From contig NZ_AUAS01000020.1 of the NCBI RefSeq assembly GCF_000428845.1, positions 1 through 54,470 on the forward strand: a DNA stretch of 54,470 nt. The letters run 5' to 3'. A program made the position numbers and the translations under genes. The DNA comes from Dyadobacter alkalitolerans DSM 23607 (GTDB lineage: Bacteria; Bacteroidota; Bacteroidia; Cytophagales; Spirosomataceae). Shown piece after piece: positions 1 through 7,938 of this stretch. The notes under the pieces were generated by a model. The model made no database searches and was not told the DNA's origin. It saw only the letters and a program-made list of their open reading frames with translations. The stretch's first letter is position 1; every line of letters begins with the position of its first letter.

Positions 1-248
1 AGCTTCCTGCTAGAATAGATGTTGCTCATATAGCCAAATACGAGCACTTTTAAGAGCATTTGGGGATGATAACTTGCAGGACCGGTGAGGTAGTAGGCAG
101 CATTGAGCGGCTCTAAATTAATCTTATTGATCACATCGTCTACCACACGCACAACATGCCCCTTGGGGATCAATTCTTCTAGACTGGGAGGGAGCAGCAT
201 CAACTGCTGCTGGTGATAGGGCTTAAAATTAGGCTGGCGGCGACCCAT
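1..248 (-). CDS. IS1182-type transposase, N-terminal part (cut by window edge)
   Basis: Reading the minus strand from the ATG at 248 gives an open frame that runs off the window. It begins MGRRQPNFKPYHQQQ and continues with LLPPSLEELIPKGHVVRVV and LLKVLVFGYMSN. This is the typical N-terminal domain of IS1182/IS5-like DDE transposases, which enter transposition as cut-and-paste enzymes. Only about 82 residues are visible, so the catalytic triad lies outside the window and integrity cannot be judged. It differs from the other IS1182-type transposase at 52784-54304, so the two ends of the window do not carry the same element. Confidence 0.8.
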   Translation of the reverse strand, partial: MGRRQPNFKPYHQQQLMLLPPSLEELIPKGHVVRVVDDVINKINLEPLNAAYYLTGPASYHPQMLLKVLVFGYMSNIYSSRK

Positions 249-250
249 TT

Positions 251-292
251 TTTTCTGAATTGCTTATACCTAAAGATAATCAATTCAGAAAA
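251..292. repeat. 12-bp perfect inverted repeat upstream of the transposase
   Basis: TTTTCTGAATTG at 251-262 is the exact reverse complement of CAATTCAGAAAA at 281-292, with an 18-base spacer. It lies just upstream of the transposase start codon and could form a hairpin in the leader, or be an operator or part of the IS end. Function is not determined. Confidence 0.5.
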
Positions 293-313
293 ACTTTACA
301 ACCGATAAAAACG

Positions 314-345
314 AAAAAAGACTGCCTCTTTTGAGACAGCCTCTT
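314..345 (-). terminator. Hairpin plus T-run; terminator and/or IS1182 terminal sequence
   Basis: On the minus strand, CTGTCTC-AAAA-GAGGCAG (339-322) is followed by six T residues (319-314), a classic intrinsic terminator placed 45-65 bases after the response regulator stop at 382. The same bases read GAGGCTGTCTCAAAAGAGG, which resembles terminal repeats of IS1182-type elements and lies at the expected distance upstream of the transposase at 248. It may therefore be the element's outer end serving also as terminator. The hairpin is seen; the IS-end role is inference. Confidence 0.55.
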
Positions 346-381
346 TGCTGTTTTAACTTTGTTTATTCTTTCCAGATAAAA

Positions 382-786
382 TCAATTACTCGACTTTGCC
401 GGACTTAGAAGCTCATATAACTTTTCTACATAGTCCTGATAATGAATGAAAACGTCGGGCTTTACAAGGAATTGTCGTGCGCCCATGGCAAGGCATTTAT
501 TTCGGGTGGCGTCAACCGAAGAAGTTGAGGTAGCAACCACGTCAATGCCGCTGTATTTTGAGTGCACCTCAGAGATGATATCATACCCGTTCTTACCGGG
601 CATGTTCAGGTCTGTGATCACCAATTCGGCACTGGGCTGCGCCTGCTTACCAAGCCATGCCATCAATTGGTCGCCGTTTCCAAACTCACCCACCACTTCA
701 AAGCCGGCAGATGACTTAAAGGCATCAACCATAAAAAACCGTTCATCTTCATCGTCTTCTACAATAGCTATTTTAAACCGCTTCAT
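382..786 (-). CDS. Single-domain response regulator (CheY-like receiver)
   Basis: A 134-residue stand-alone receiver domain. It has the acidic pocket (E10, D11, D12 in IVEDDEDE), the phospho-acceptor D59 in VITDLNMPGKNGYD, a Thr/Ser switch near 86-87 and K109 in FLVKPD. There is no output domain, so it should act by phosphotransfer or protein-protein contact, like CheY or Spo0F. Its start overlaps the end of the upstream kinase gene by 14 bases, so the pair is translationally coupled and this kinase is the likely phosphodonor. A hairpin and T-run follow at 339-314. Confidence 0.93.
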   Translation of the reverse strand: MKRFKIAIVEDDEDERFFMVDAFKSSAGFEVVGEFGNGDQLMAWLGKQAQPSAELVITDLNMPGKNGYDIISEVHSKYSGIDVVATSTSSVDATRNKCLAMGARQFLVKPDVFIHYQDYVEKLYELLSPAKSSN

Positions 787-2689
787 TTTCCTGAGTTGTT
801 GCAGGCCAACCCTGCGGGATAATTACATGAAAACTCGTTCCCTGGCCAGGCTTTGACTTGACCCAAATCTTGCCGTTATGGCGTTCTACCACTTTTTTAC
901 AGATGGCTAGGCCAACTCCGTTGCCTGGATATTTGCTGGCAAAATGCAGCCGCCTGAATACACCGAACACTTTTTCGAGGTGTTCATTTGGTATCCCTAT
1001 ACCGTTATCCTGCACGATCAGCTCTATGTTGTCATCCTGGCTGAATGCACTGATAATAACCTCAGGTTTTTCTTTTTCGGTGAATTTTATAGCATTACTT
1101 AAAAGGTTCTGTAAAAGCTGTACAAGCTGTACCCTATCTCCGTACAAGTAGTCAACTTGTTGATGTATAATAAGCTCGGCGCCACTCTTTTGGATAGCGT
1201 CGTCCAAATTTTGCACTGCCTCGGCAATGACATCGCCGGCTTCAAGTTTCTGTTTCTGTAAATTTACATTGCTGATCTGACTATAATACAACAAGTTTTC
1301 AATCAATTCCTGCATCCGTTGCACACCCCTCAAGCTTTTGGCCAGACTGATGGGAATGGTCTCAAAATTTTCCTGCTGCAGGTTTTGTTTCATTAGAAGC
1401 AAATGACTTTTGATCGTCCGAACTGGCTCCTTTAAATCGTGGGACACTACGGCTGTAAATTCTTCGAGTTCCTTGTTAACGACTGACAACCGGTCATTGC
1501 TTTCGGAAAGGTCTGCGGCTAGTTGGCGATATTGATTTGTGCTTTGCTGTAAAGCCTGCTCAGCCAGCTTACGTTCAGTCAGGTCGCGGGTCACCTTTGA
1601 AAAACCGGTATGCCGGCCTTCTGGGTCGTACAGGGCAGTAATAACAATATTTGCCCAGAAACGGCTTCCATCTTTGCGTAAACGCCAGCCTTCCTCTTCA
1701 TATTTACCCGAAGCACGCGCGATTTGCAACTCTCTCATAGGTTTGCCTCCGATGATTTCTTCTTCCGGATAAAAAACGGAAAAGTACTTTCCGATTATCT
1801 CTTCGGCCGCGTAGCCCTTGATTCGTTTAGCCCCTTCGTTCCAGCTAACAATTCGGCCTTTGGTATCAAGCATGAAAATCCCATAGTCCCCCACCTGCTC
1901 AACAAGCGAGCGGTAACGGATCTCACTTTGGCGCAAAGATTCTTCGGCCATCATCTTGTCTGTCAGATCACGGACCACTTTCGAATAGCCTATGTGTTTG
2001 TTATGCGCATCGTATAGGGCCGTCAGTACCACACTTGCCCAGAATAATGAGCCGTCTTTTCTGACCCGCCACCCCTCCTCGCGGTAGGTACCAGTTGTTT
2101 TGGCAACTTCCAGCTCGGTTTCCGGCTTTTTTGCTAGCAGGTCGTCGTGCGTGTAAAAAAAAGAAAAGTAACGTCCCAGCACTTCCGGACCTGAATAACC
2201 ATGCACCAGGCGGCCGCCCTCGTTCCAGGTTACAATGCGCCCCTGCGTATCGAGCATAAAAATAGAATAATCCCGCACCGCCTCAACAATCAACCGGTAC
2301 CTTTCTTCGCTTTCCAACAGCGCGATTTGCTCCTGTTTCTTCTGGGTAATATCTTTTATCAATACAGAAAAACCCCAATGGCAGTCCTGGTCATCAAAAA
2401 TCGGCCAGTATGAGGTCTCAGCCCAATACCGGCTGGCATCCTTTCTAAACCCCCACCCTTCGATATAAAAGCCATTCTTCTGTAATGCCTGATTAAGCTC
2501 GTATTGCAACTTTATCGTGTCTGGCTCCTGCCCGGACAAATTGGCTAATGACAGAGCTTTTAACTCTTTGTCGGTATACCCGGTAAGCTTAGTTGCAGCG
2601 TAGTTGGAAGAAATAATCTGTCCGTCATTGCTGGCCGTGAGAACAGCTTCACCCAGGTGTTTTAACACCACATCATCGCTTGGAAGCAT
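773..2689 (-). CDS. Soluble PAS-PAS-PAS sensor histidine kinase
   Basis: This 638-residue kinase has three PAS domains (about 5-120, 128-245 and 255-370), a short coiled linker, a HisKA domain with phospho-acceptor H417 in VVSHDLKEP, and an HATPase_c domain. The ATPase has the N box around N532 (LLSNAIKF), G1 DNGIGIP at 561-567 and G2 GNGVGLAI at 589-596. All catalytic motifs are intact. No transmembrane segment or signal peptide is seen, so sensing is cytoplasmic. PAS2 and PAS3 are near copies (FMLDTQGRIVTWNEG versus FMLDTKGRIVSWNEG), implying recent tandem duplication. It overlaps the response regulator that follows it. The ligand or cofactor is not evident. Confidence 0.94.
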   Translation of the reverse strand: MLPSDDVVLKHLGEAVLTASNDGQIISSNYAATKLTGYTDKELKALSLANLSGQEPDTIKLQYELNQALQKNGFYIEGWGFRKDASRYWAETSYWPIFDDQDCHWGFSVLIKDITQKKQEQIALLESEERYRLIVEAVRDYSIFMLDTQGRIVTWNEGGRLVHGYSGPEVLGRYFSFFYTHDDLLAKKPETELEVAKTTGTYREEGWRVRKDGSLFWASVVLTALYDAHNKHIGYSKVVRDLTDKMMAEESLRQSEIRYRSLVEQVGDYGIFMLDTKGRIVSWNEGAKRIKGYAAEEIIGKYFSVFYPEEEIIGGKPMRELQIARASGKYEEEGWRLRKDGSRFWANIVITALYDPEGRHTGFSKVTRDLTERKLAEQALQQSTNQYRQLAADLSESNDRLSVVNKELEEFTAVVSHDLKEPVRTIKSHLLLMKQNLQQENFETIPISLAKSLRGVQRMQELIENLLYYSQISNVNLQKQKLEAGDVIAEAVQNLDDAIQKSGAELIIHQQVDYLYGDRVQLVQLLQNLLSNAIKFTEKEKPEVIISAFSQDDNIELIVQDNGIGIPNEHLEKVFGVFRRLHFASKYPGNGVGLAICKKVVERHNGKIWVKSKPGQGTSFHVIIPQGWPATTQENEAV

Positions 2690-2862
2690 AGTTTAGAATT
2701 CTTATTAGCTACTCGGATTAACCCTTCATCCAAAGATAGGGTTGCCACTCAGTATTCTCCCAAGTTGTAGGACCGAATTTCGTAAATAGTCTCAAAAATG
2801 CTAATAAAAAGGTTGTTCTGCAACCAATTTCCGTGCTACGGCTACATATTCACGACGGCGAT

Positions 2863-3297
2863 CTAATCATCTACGCTGAGCAGTAAAAACTCCCCTTCTG
2901 CGCTGTCACCTTTTTCAACGACCGTCCATTTCTTACGTAGGTAAAAATCCATTGCGCTTTGGTTGGCAGTCAGACATTTGAGTGCTGCCGGCCTGCCAAT
3001 CACTTTCAAACAGGAATCCAACAAAGCAGTTCCTATGCCTTGCCCATGAAAGTCAGGGTCAACAAAAAGATGATGGATAAAATTACCGGGTGCCCACCAC
3101 GAAACAAAGCCCACAGGCCTGCTCTGATGGACTGCCACCAACAGATTCTCGCCGATAATGGACTGATCAAAATCACTAAGTTGAAATTCCGAAGGGTTTA
3201 CCCAGTAAAACGCATGGCGTCGCGATCTTAAAAAAACTTGACGCAATGCTTCCGTGTGCTCGTTGCTATAAGGTGTTATCAGAGTAATACTTATCAT
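2863..3297 (-). CDS. GNAT-family N-acetyltransferase
   Basis: A 144-residue protein with the GNAT fold signature: strand IHHLFVDPDFHG followed by the acetyl-CoA pyrophosphate-binding loop GQGIGTALLDSC (from residue 85), and the late helix ANQSAMDFYLRKKW. It would transfer an acetyl group from acetyl-CoA to an amine; the acceptor cannot be told from sequence. Its ATG overlaps the stop of the upstream FAD monooxygenase gene by 4 bases (ATGA), so it is translationally coupled to it, and both follow an AraC regulator. This context suggests modification or detoxification of the same compound as the monooxygenase (inference). Confidence 0.88.
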   Translation of the reverse strand: MISITLITPYSNEHTEALRQVFLRSRRHAFYWVNPSEFQLSDFDQSIIGENLLVAVHQSRPVGFVSWWAPGNFIHHLFVDPDFHGQGIGTALLDSCLKVIGRPAALKCLTANQSAMDFYLRKKWTVVEKGDSAEGEFLLLSVDD

Positions 3298-4487
3298 TGT
3301 CTACTGCCGTTATTTTTCCGTAAGATCATGCTTATAGCGTCAAACATGTCCAGTAATTTATTTAGAGCACCTTTGGAATGCAGCATCTCTGTTGAGTCAA
3401 GTGACATTTTCGTTACCTCCGCCGCGCGCCTGGACATTTGCTTTTCAAACGTCGTTATCGCCTCGATGATGGTAGCATGCTCATCTGATAGCAGTTGTGT
3501 TGCCAGTTCCATTGCGTCCTGCATGGCCATATTTACACCTTCTCCTGCATATGGAGGCATCCGGTGTGCCGCATCACCGATCATCGTCAGGTTAGGAAGC
3601 GGCTCCCAATGCTGATTGGTGGGATAATGATACTGTGGACGTGGAACAAACCAAAGCTCATCGCTGGCAAACAATTCCTGCCATACGTCGCTCCATAATC
3701 CGAAGGCATCTTTAAACCAGTTCAGGACCTGTTCTTTGTTTGCAAAAGAAATCCCACATTTGTCGACCCATTCTTCTGCTACTTTCAAGCCTGTGTAAAA
3801 AGACAGGCTGCCATCGCCCTTGGCGCTTAATATTAAGGATTGTTCATTGCCCAAAGCAAACACTTTTCCCCCTTTGGTCAGCTTACATAACGTCGGCGCG
3901 TTGGCATCTGCATTATACAGGTTTCCTTCCATGATAGTTATGCCTGAGTAAAGTGGCTTAATGTCTGTAATATATGGACGTACCCGTGAATTAGCGCCGT
4001 CAGCTGCTATGACGACATCAGCGTAAGCGCTGCTGCCGTTGCTGAAATGCAAAAGCCACCCCTCGCCTCTTTTCTGCATAGATAAAAAATGGCTGTCCCA
4101 TACGATGGTCTCATCTGCCAGCGATTCAATTAATATATCTCTCAAAGGCCCACGATCAATTTCGGGACGATTTTCAGTCAGCTCGTTCGAGTCGTGGTCG
4201 TCAAATTGCATACTTGCGTGCTGATCGGTAACCCGGAGCTTGCCGGCGTGGGGCCGGTAACTGGCGTAAAACGCATCCATCAGACCCGCCCTTCGTAAGG
4301 CTTCCAACCCTGATTCTTCATGAAGGTCGAGTGTAGCACCCTGAACACGCACATCCTTATTGAAGTCCCGCTCATACACTTTCACCTGAGAGCCACCCAT
4401 TTGAAGGAGTCGAGCCAGCGTTAAACCGCCCGGCCCGCCGCCCACCACTGCAATTGTCTTATTTTCTGTTATCATTGTTTGTCTCAT
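3294..4487 (-). CDS. Tet(X)-like FAD-dependent monooxygenase
   Basis: A 397-residue class A flavin monooxygenase. The Rossmann motif GGGPGG is at 16-21, the ribose-binding acid at E39, the DG motif at 163-164, and the second FAD motif GDAAHRMPPYAGEGVN from 304. It shares more than generic features with Tet(X): GATLDLHEESGLEALRRAG, PEIDRGPLRDIL (R116 matches the FAD-contacting Arg of Tet(X)) and ETIVWD align well with that family. Such enzymes hydroxylate tetracyclines or other aromatic/polyketide substrates using NADPH and O2. Substrate specificity cannot be read from sequence. An alternative start is the ATG 12 bases downstream. It sits 16 bases after the AraC gene and overlaps the GNAT gene. 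Confidence 0.88.
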   Translation of the reverse strand: MRQTMITENKTIAVVGGGPGGLTLARLLQMGGSQVKVYERDFNKDVRVQGATLDLHEESGLEALRRAGLMDAFYASYRPHAGKLRVTDQHASMQFDDHDSNELTENRPEIDRGPLRDILIESLADETIVWDSHFLSMQKRGEGWLLHFSNGSSAYADVVIAADGANSRVRPYITDIKPLYSGITIMEGNLYNADANAPTLCKLTKGGKVFALGNEQSLILSAKGDGSLSFYTGLKVAEEWVDKCGISFANKEQVLNWFKDAFGLWSDVWQELFASDELWFVPRPQYHYPTNQHWEPLPNLTMIGDAAHRMPPYAGEGVNMAMQDAMELATQLLSDEHATIIEAITTFEKQMSRRAAEVTKMSLDSTEMLHSKGALNKLLDMFDAISMILRKNNGSRQ

Positions 4488-4503
4488 TAATTATAAGACA
4501 AAA

Positions 4504-5253
4504 CTAGCTGGGTGGAAGCGTGGAAAATTGTATAAATCGGTCGTTGTTGTTTTTGGCCAGTTCTTTGGGTACCACACCAGCAAATTTTCGAATATCGCGG
4601 ATAAAATGCGATTGATCTGCGAAATTTTCTTTTGGGAAAAGTTTGCCTGATTTGATATGCCCGAAAGAAGACCTGAAACGCAACACGCTGCAATAGGTTT
4701 TCAGTGACATACCAAAAGTATCCCGGTAGTAGCGGTTCATTTGCCTGGCGCTCCATCCGACATTTTCCGAAAGCTCTCTTACGCTCATGCCTCCGTGCGA
4801 GCTATATATCAAATCAAATAGCCTTTTCTTTCGTGGATCCATTTCCGTTTTGAGCATTTTTGATAGGACCTCTGTCAAAAGGCCAGAAAAGTGTCCGAGG
4901 TTCTCGAAATGATCCAGGGTATCATTGAAATAGTTTGCCGGAAGCAAGCTTATGCTATCAGGCAGAATCGGTAAAAAACTTTTAAAAAAATACTCGGCCG
5001 CCAGTGGGCGCAAGCTTATGCAAAACATGCTGAATCCGGGCGCTATCTCAACTTGTGAAGGCTGGGTTTCCAGACCATGTAAAAGGATATGCTGGTGATT
5101 TGTCGAAGTAAAGCTGACATCCAACCGACCATCCGGCAGGATGACCGCAGGCTTCTTATCATCAGTTTCATTCGCCAGTCTCCAAAAGCTTTCCACCAAC
5201 GGTTCCAATGCCGGGATCGGCTGAACTGCTTCAAATTGGATACTATCCGTCAT
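4504..5253 (-). CDS. AraC-family transcriptional regulator
   Basis: A 249-residue regulator with an N-terminal DUF6597-type sensing domain (about 1-130, with PALEPLVESFWRL and ILPDGRLDVSF) and a C-terminal double helix-turn-helix AraC domain (about 145-240). The latter contains SVRELSENVGWSARQMNRYY and the second helix region FADQSHFIRDIRKFAGVVPK. It is the first gene of a minus-strand operon with the Tet(X)-like monooxygenase 16 bases downstream and the GNAT gene after that, so it most likely controls them in response to their substrate (inference). Confidence 0.9.
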   Translation of the reverse strand: MTDSIQFEAVQPIPALEPLVESFWRLANETDDKKPAVILPDGRLDVSFTSTNHQHILLHGLETQPSQVEIAPGFSMFCISLRPLAAEYFFKSFLPILPDSISLLPANYFNDTLDHFENLGHFSGLLTEVLSKMLKTEMDPRKKRLFDLIYSSHGGMSVRELSENVGWSARQMNRYYRDTFGMSLKTYCSVLRFRSSFGHIKSGKLFPKENFADQSHFIRDIRKFAGVVPKELAKNNNDRFIQFSTLPPS

Positions 5254-5500
5254 TTTTCCCAGAGACTAAAACAATTGCAATATCGATGATAAAACCTTAT
5301 CAAAACAGGTTTTCAATCAACAGTTCTGTGTTGATTTAGCTCAATGTATTACATTTCATGGGAGCGGGCAATGCGTGTTTTAGGCCGATCAATTCTTACT
5401 GTATCCGTTTCCACAACAGCACTGCACTCGATAAATAACTAACTTCCTGGAAATATTCAGATGTAATGCAACCAAACAACAAAAACATTTAGAATACTCA

Positions 5501-6049
5501 ATGATGAAACGACTTCGTATATTAGGTATTTCAGGCAGCTTGCGTTCAGACTCGACCAATACGCTCGTCCTGAAAACCCTGGCAAAATGTTTCCCTGAAA
5601 ATGTAGATTACCAAATATTTGATGGTTTGGATAAAATCCCACATTTCAGTCCCGGACTTTCAGAAAATGAAGGTATTATCGAATTTAAAACTGCCATTCA
5701 CAATGCCGATGGCATTGTTATCTGCACACCTGAATATGCATTTGGCATTCCGGGCACATTGAAGAATGCACTCGACTGGACTGTGGCAACGGGCGATCTG
5801 AATGAGAAACCCGTGGCCGCCATCAGCTCTTCTCCGCTCAATACGGGTGGCGACAAAGCCCTTGCTGCCCTGCTGCTGACGCTTACGGCCCTGGGAACAA
5901 AGAAAAACGAGCAAAGCGCCTACTGCATTCCAAACGTAAATCACAAGATCAACGTATTAAAGCAACTCGATGACGAATTAACGCAGACCGGACTGCAGGC
6001 GCAATGTGACAACCTGTTAGAAATTATTGCCTCAAGGGAAATTCCTTAA
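5501..6049 (+). CDS. NADPH-dependent FMN reductase family protein
   Basis: A 182-residue flavodoxin-like reductase. The FMN phosphate loop is GISGSLRSDSTN (residues 9-20), followed by the family signature PEYAFGIPGTLKNALDW (77-93). Members are cytoplasmic homodimers that reduce FMN, quinones, azo dyes or chromate with NAD(P)H. The gene starts with tandem ATGs at 5501; the second gives a protein one residue shorter. It is divergent from the AraC operon across about 250 bases, so the two may share a control region. The reducing equivalents could serve nearby flavoenzymes, but nothing in the sequence proves that. Confidence 0.9.
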   Translation: MMKRLRILGISGSLRSDSTNTLVLKTLAKCFPENVDYQIFDGLDKIPHFSPGLSENEGIIEFKTAIHNADGIVICTPEYAFGIPGTLKNALDWTVATGDLNEKPVAAISSSPLNTGGDKALAALLLTLTALGTKKNEQSAYCIPNVNHKINVLKQLDDELTQTGLQAQCDNLLEIIASREIP

Positions 6050-6113
6050 GGCGTCGTTTTAACACCTTACTCATTTTTTAAAGAGTCTACCGGATTCATT
6101 AGTACTGCTTTAA

Positions 6114-6257
6114 GGCTCTGGTAGCCTACCGTCAAAAGAGCCAGGCGTTACCGGTTTGCGATTTGACTATTTGTTCAAAAACGGACAAATCGTTGTTCAC
6201 TTGGGGACAGGTGTAGCTGCGTCCGGCAATTCGGCCATTAATCTTGCCGATGACTAA
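6114..6257 (+). pseudogene. Possible C-terminal fragment of an unidentified gene
   Basis: A 47-codon open stretch without a start codon ends at the TAA at 6255-6257. It reads protein-like residues such as GLRFDYLFKNGQIVVHLG and SGNSAINLADD. It follows a stop at 6111-6113 and has no obvious initiation site. I do not recognise the family. It could be the tail of a deleted gene or chance. Confidence 0.25.
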
Positions 6258-6274
6258 ATCTTAACCGTATTAAA

Positions 6275-6838
6275 ATGGAAGAATTCGTTAACTTTTTGAA
6301 AGCAATGATATGGATTGATGACCTGGATCTTCAACTGGTGCTTTCCCGGTGTAACGAAAGGTTAGTTCCTAAGGGAAAGCTGATTTTGCGGAAAGGTCAA
6401 ATCGCCAATCAGTATTTTTTTATCGTATCAGGAGGGGTCCGCTTCTTTTATCATCTGAACGAGGAGGAAAGAACGACCTGGATTTGTTTTAAGGATGAGT
6501 TTTTTACAGAGATTTCCAGCCTTAACCCACAAAAGCCATCCCGCTTTAACATTGAGACCATCGAAGAAACCAGGCTGCTTGTCATTGACAAAAAGGATAT
6601 GGATTTCTTATATGCCCACGTGAGCGTCTGGCAAGAGTTTGGCCGCAAAATCTGGGAGGCAACTTCGGTCAGGACGATCGACCAGATCCTGAATTTCCAA
6701 ACTCTTTCCGCCGAGCAGCGTTATTTGGAATTTATGAATAACCCTGAGTTTTTACAAAAAATACCAGTCAAACAGCTCGCCGAAGTCCTCGGGATTACAC
6801 CGAATGCATTGAGCCGGATCAGAAAAAATGTCCGATGA
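6275..6838 (+). CDS. Crp/Fnr-family transcriptional regulator
   Basis: A 187-residue protein with an N-terminal cyclic-nucleotide-binding-like beta barrel (about 20-120; KGKLILRKGQIANQYFFIVSGGVRFFY) and a C-terminal winged helix-turn-helix (PVKQLAEVLGITPNALSRIRK, about 160-185). No Fe-S cysteine cluster of the Fnr kind is seen. This short Bacteroidota type usually regulates neighbouring stress or redox genes. The gene stands alone between the FMN reductase and a broken alpha/beta hydrolase. A second regulator of the same type is at 41180-41722. Confidence 0.9.
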   Translation: MEEFVNFLKAMIWIDDLDLQLVLSRCNERLVPKGKLILRKGQIANQYFFIVSGGVRFFYHLNEEERTTWICFKDEFFTEISSLNPQKPSRFNIETIEETRLLVIDKKDMDFLYAHVSVWQEFGRKIWEATSVRTIDQILNFQTLSAEQRYLEFMNNPEFLQKIPVKQLAEVLGITPNALSRIRKNVR

Positions 6839-6920
6839 TTACCGAATCTACCAAATGATAGATTTGACGCTGTCCTGACACTTTACATTTGAGCATTGAA
6901 AATTAAAACCTACTTGCTCA

Positions 6921-7346
6921 ATGGAAAACACAGTGATCTCTCCAAATCAATATACAGAAGAAGAATTAATAAAGCACTTTCCTGGCTTTACCCATCACCA
7001 TGCAAACGTGAATGGCGTAGAGCTCCATTATGTCGATGGCAGCAAAATGGGCACGCTTGACCGGGCTGTCTATGCTTCCGCATACAACGAGGCGGCAAGT
7101 ATCCGGGCGTCCAATGCCTGGTACCAGACATTTACACAGGATATAGAAGACGCTAAACATTATCATCCCCTTGAAATGCCCGTGTTGGGGATCGGCAGCA
7201 ATGTAAGCTACAACTACATGAAAATGGGTTTACCTTACGTAGCCACGAATGTAAAAGTCGAAGGCATATTGGATAGCGGACACTATATGTTCGAAGAACA
7301 ACCGAAAAAAGTCATTGAACTGGTAAGCGGCTTTTTAGCATTCTAA
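6921..7346 (+). pseudogene. Alpha/beta hydrolase reduced by an internal deletion
   Basis: The 141-codon frame is intact, but the protein is a join of two distant parts of an epoxide-hydrolase-like alpha/beta hydrolase. Residues 1-42 match the N-terminus (HHHANVNGVELHYVDG), which should lead into the HG oxyanion strand and the nucleophile elbow. Instead it passes directly to the cap and C-terminal half (LDRAVYASAYNEAASIRASNAWYQTF, then MPVLGIGS and a final ILDSGHYMFEEQP containing the catalytic His region). About 150 residues including the oxyanion loop and nucleophile are missing against a usual length near 290-300. It is very unlikely to be an active enzyme. Confidence 0.75.
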
Positions 7347-7443
7347 CCTCCCATTCCTAATTAAAAGTAATGGCCTGCCACCCACGGCTTCCAATAGGCC
7401 TATTAATGATTAAAATGATCTAGAAACGCCAGCGATCCGCTCT

Positions 7444-7469
7444 AAAAGGGGCGTGAGCTTGTCACGCCC
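7444..7469 (-). terminator. Intrinsic terminator of the HxlR gene
   Basis: An 8-bp stem GGGCGTGA/TCACGCCC (7449-7456 with 7462-7469) and five-base loop lie just beyond the stop of the minus-strand HxlR gene at 7477. On that strand the stem is followed by CTTTT. Confidence 0.55.
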
Positions 7470-7476
7470 GCATTGT

Positions 7477-7875
7477 CTAATCATTTTGTATATGAGCAGC
7501 TACCCGCTCCCGGTGCATATTACCCCAGTCGGACATGGAGGCAAGGACCGGCCTTAGGGTTTCGCCAAGTGCGGTAAGGCTATACTCCACCCTCGGTGGC
7601 ACTTCGGGGTATGCCTGACGCTCTACGATCCCGTCATTTTCTAATTCGCGCAATTGCGCCACCAGCATCCGCTCGGAGATGCCTTCAATATCGCGGTTAA
7701 GTTCACCATAACGCATGATCTTGTTGGAAAGTCTGCATAGGATCGCAGGTTTCCACCTACCCCCGATTAGGCCTAAGGCATAGGCCATACCACAGCTATC
7801 AATAATTTGCTTTTCATTAAAAGCATTCGTGGAGTTCTCATTTCTTACATTTTTGTAAGTACCTAACAAATTCAT
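7477..7875 (-). CDS. HxlR-family transcriptional regulator
   Basis: A 132-residue winged-helix regulator with the HxlR signature. CGMAYALGLIGGRWKPAIL near residues 28-46 is followed by the recognition region YGELNRDIEGISERMLVAQLRELENDGIVER and the wing EVPPRVEYSLTALGETL. HxlR proteins are usually dimeric sensors of electrophiles, quinones or redox state that act through the conserved Cys near the start, which is present here. The gene is divergent from an SDR oxidoreductase with only 63 bases between starts and palindromes in that gap, so it most likely autoregulates and controls the SDR. Confidence 0.93.
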   Translation of the reverse strand: MNLLGTYKNVRNENSTNAFNEKQIIDSCGMAYALGLIGGRWKPAILCRLSNKIMRYGELNRDIEGISERMLVAQLRELENDGIVERQAYPEVPPRVEYSLTALGETLRPVLASMSDWGNMHRERVAAHIQND

Positions 7876-7893
7876 AAGTACTATACAAATGTA
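7844..7893. promoter_or_regulatory. Candidate HxlR operators in the hxlR/SDR divergent region
   Basis: Two palindromes sit around the HxlR start codon. One is CTTACA-TTTT-TGTAAG at 7844-7859, inside the first codons of the regulator gene. The other is TACA-AA-TGTA at 7884-7893 in the intergenic gap. Both contain the TTACA/TGTAA half-site, and TGTAAG is repeated directly about 36 bases apart. The arrangement fits binding of a dimeric HxlR regulator over both promoters. The palindromes are seen; binding is inference. Confidence 0.45.
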
Positions 7894-7938
7894 AGGTATT
7901 TGGCAGAAATTTGATGCGTTAATGAATCACTAAATCAA

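Noticed and set aside
2863..3297. Toxin-antitoxin interpretation of the small GNAT gene next to a regulator
   Set aside because: The regulator is an AraC protein separated by a monooxygenase gene, and no RHH/DUF1778 antitoxin is present.
4487..4756. Minus-strand frame inside the AraC gene
   Set aside because: It is an out-of-frame shadow of the AraC regulator, whose domain structure is clear.
6050..6274. Riboswitch or structured leader upstream of the Crp/Fnr gene
   Set aside because: I could not fold the region into a recognisable class; it looks like a leftover of coding sequence.
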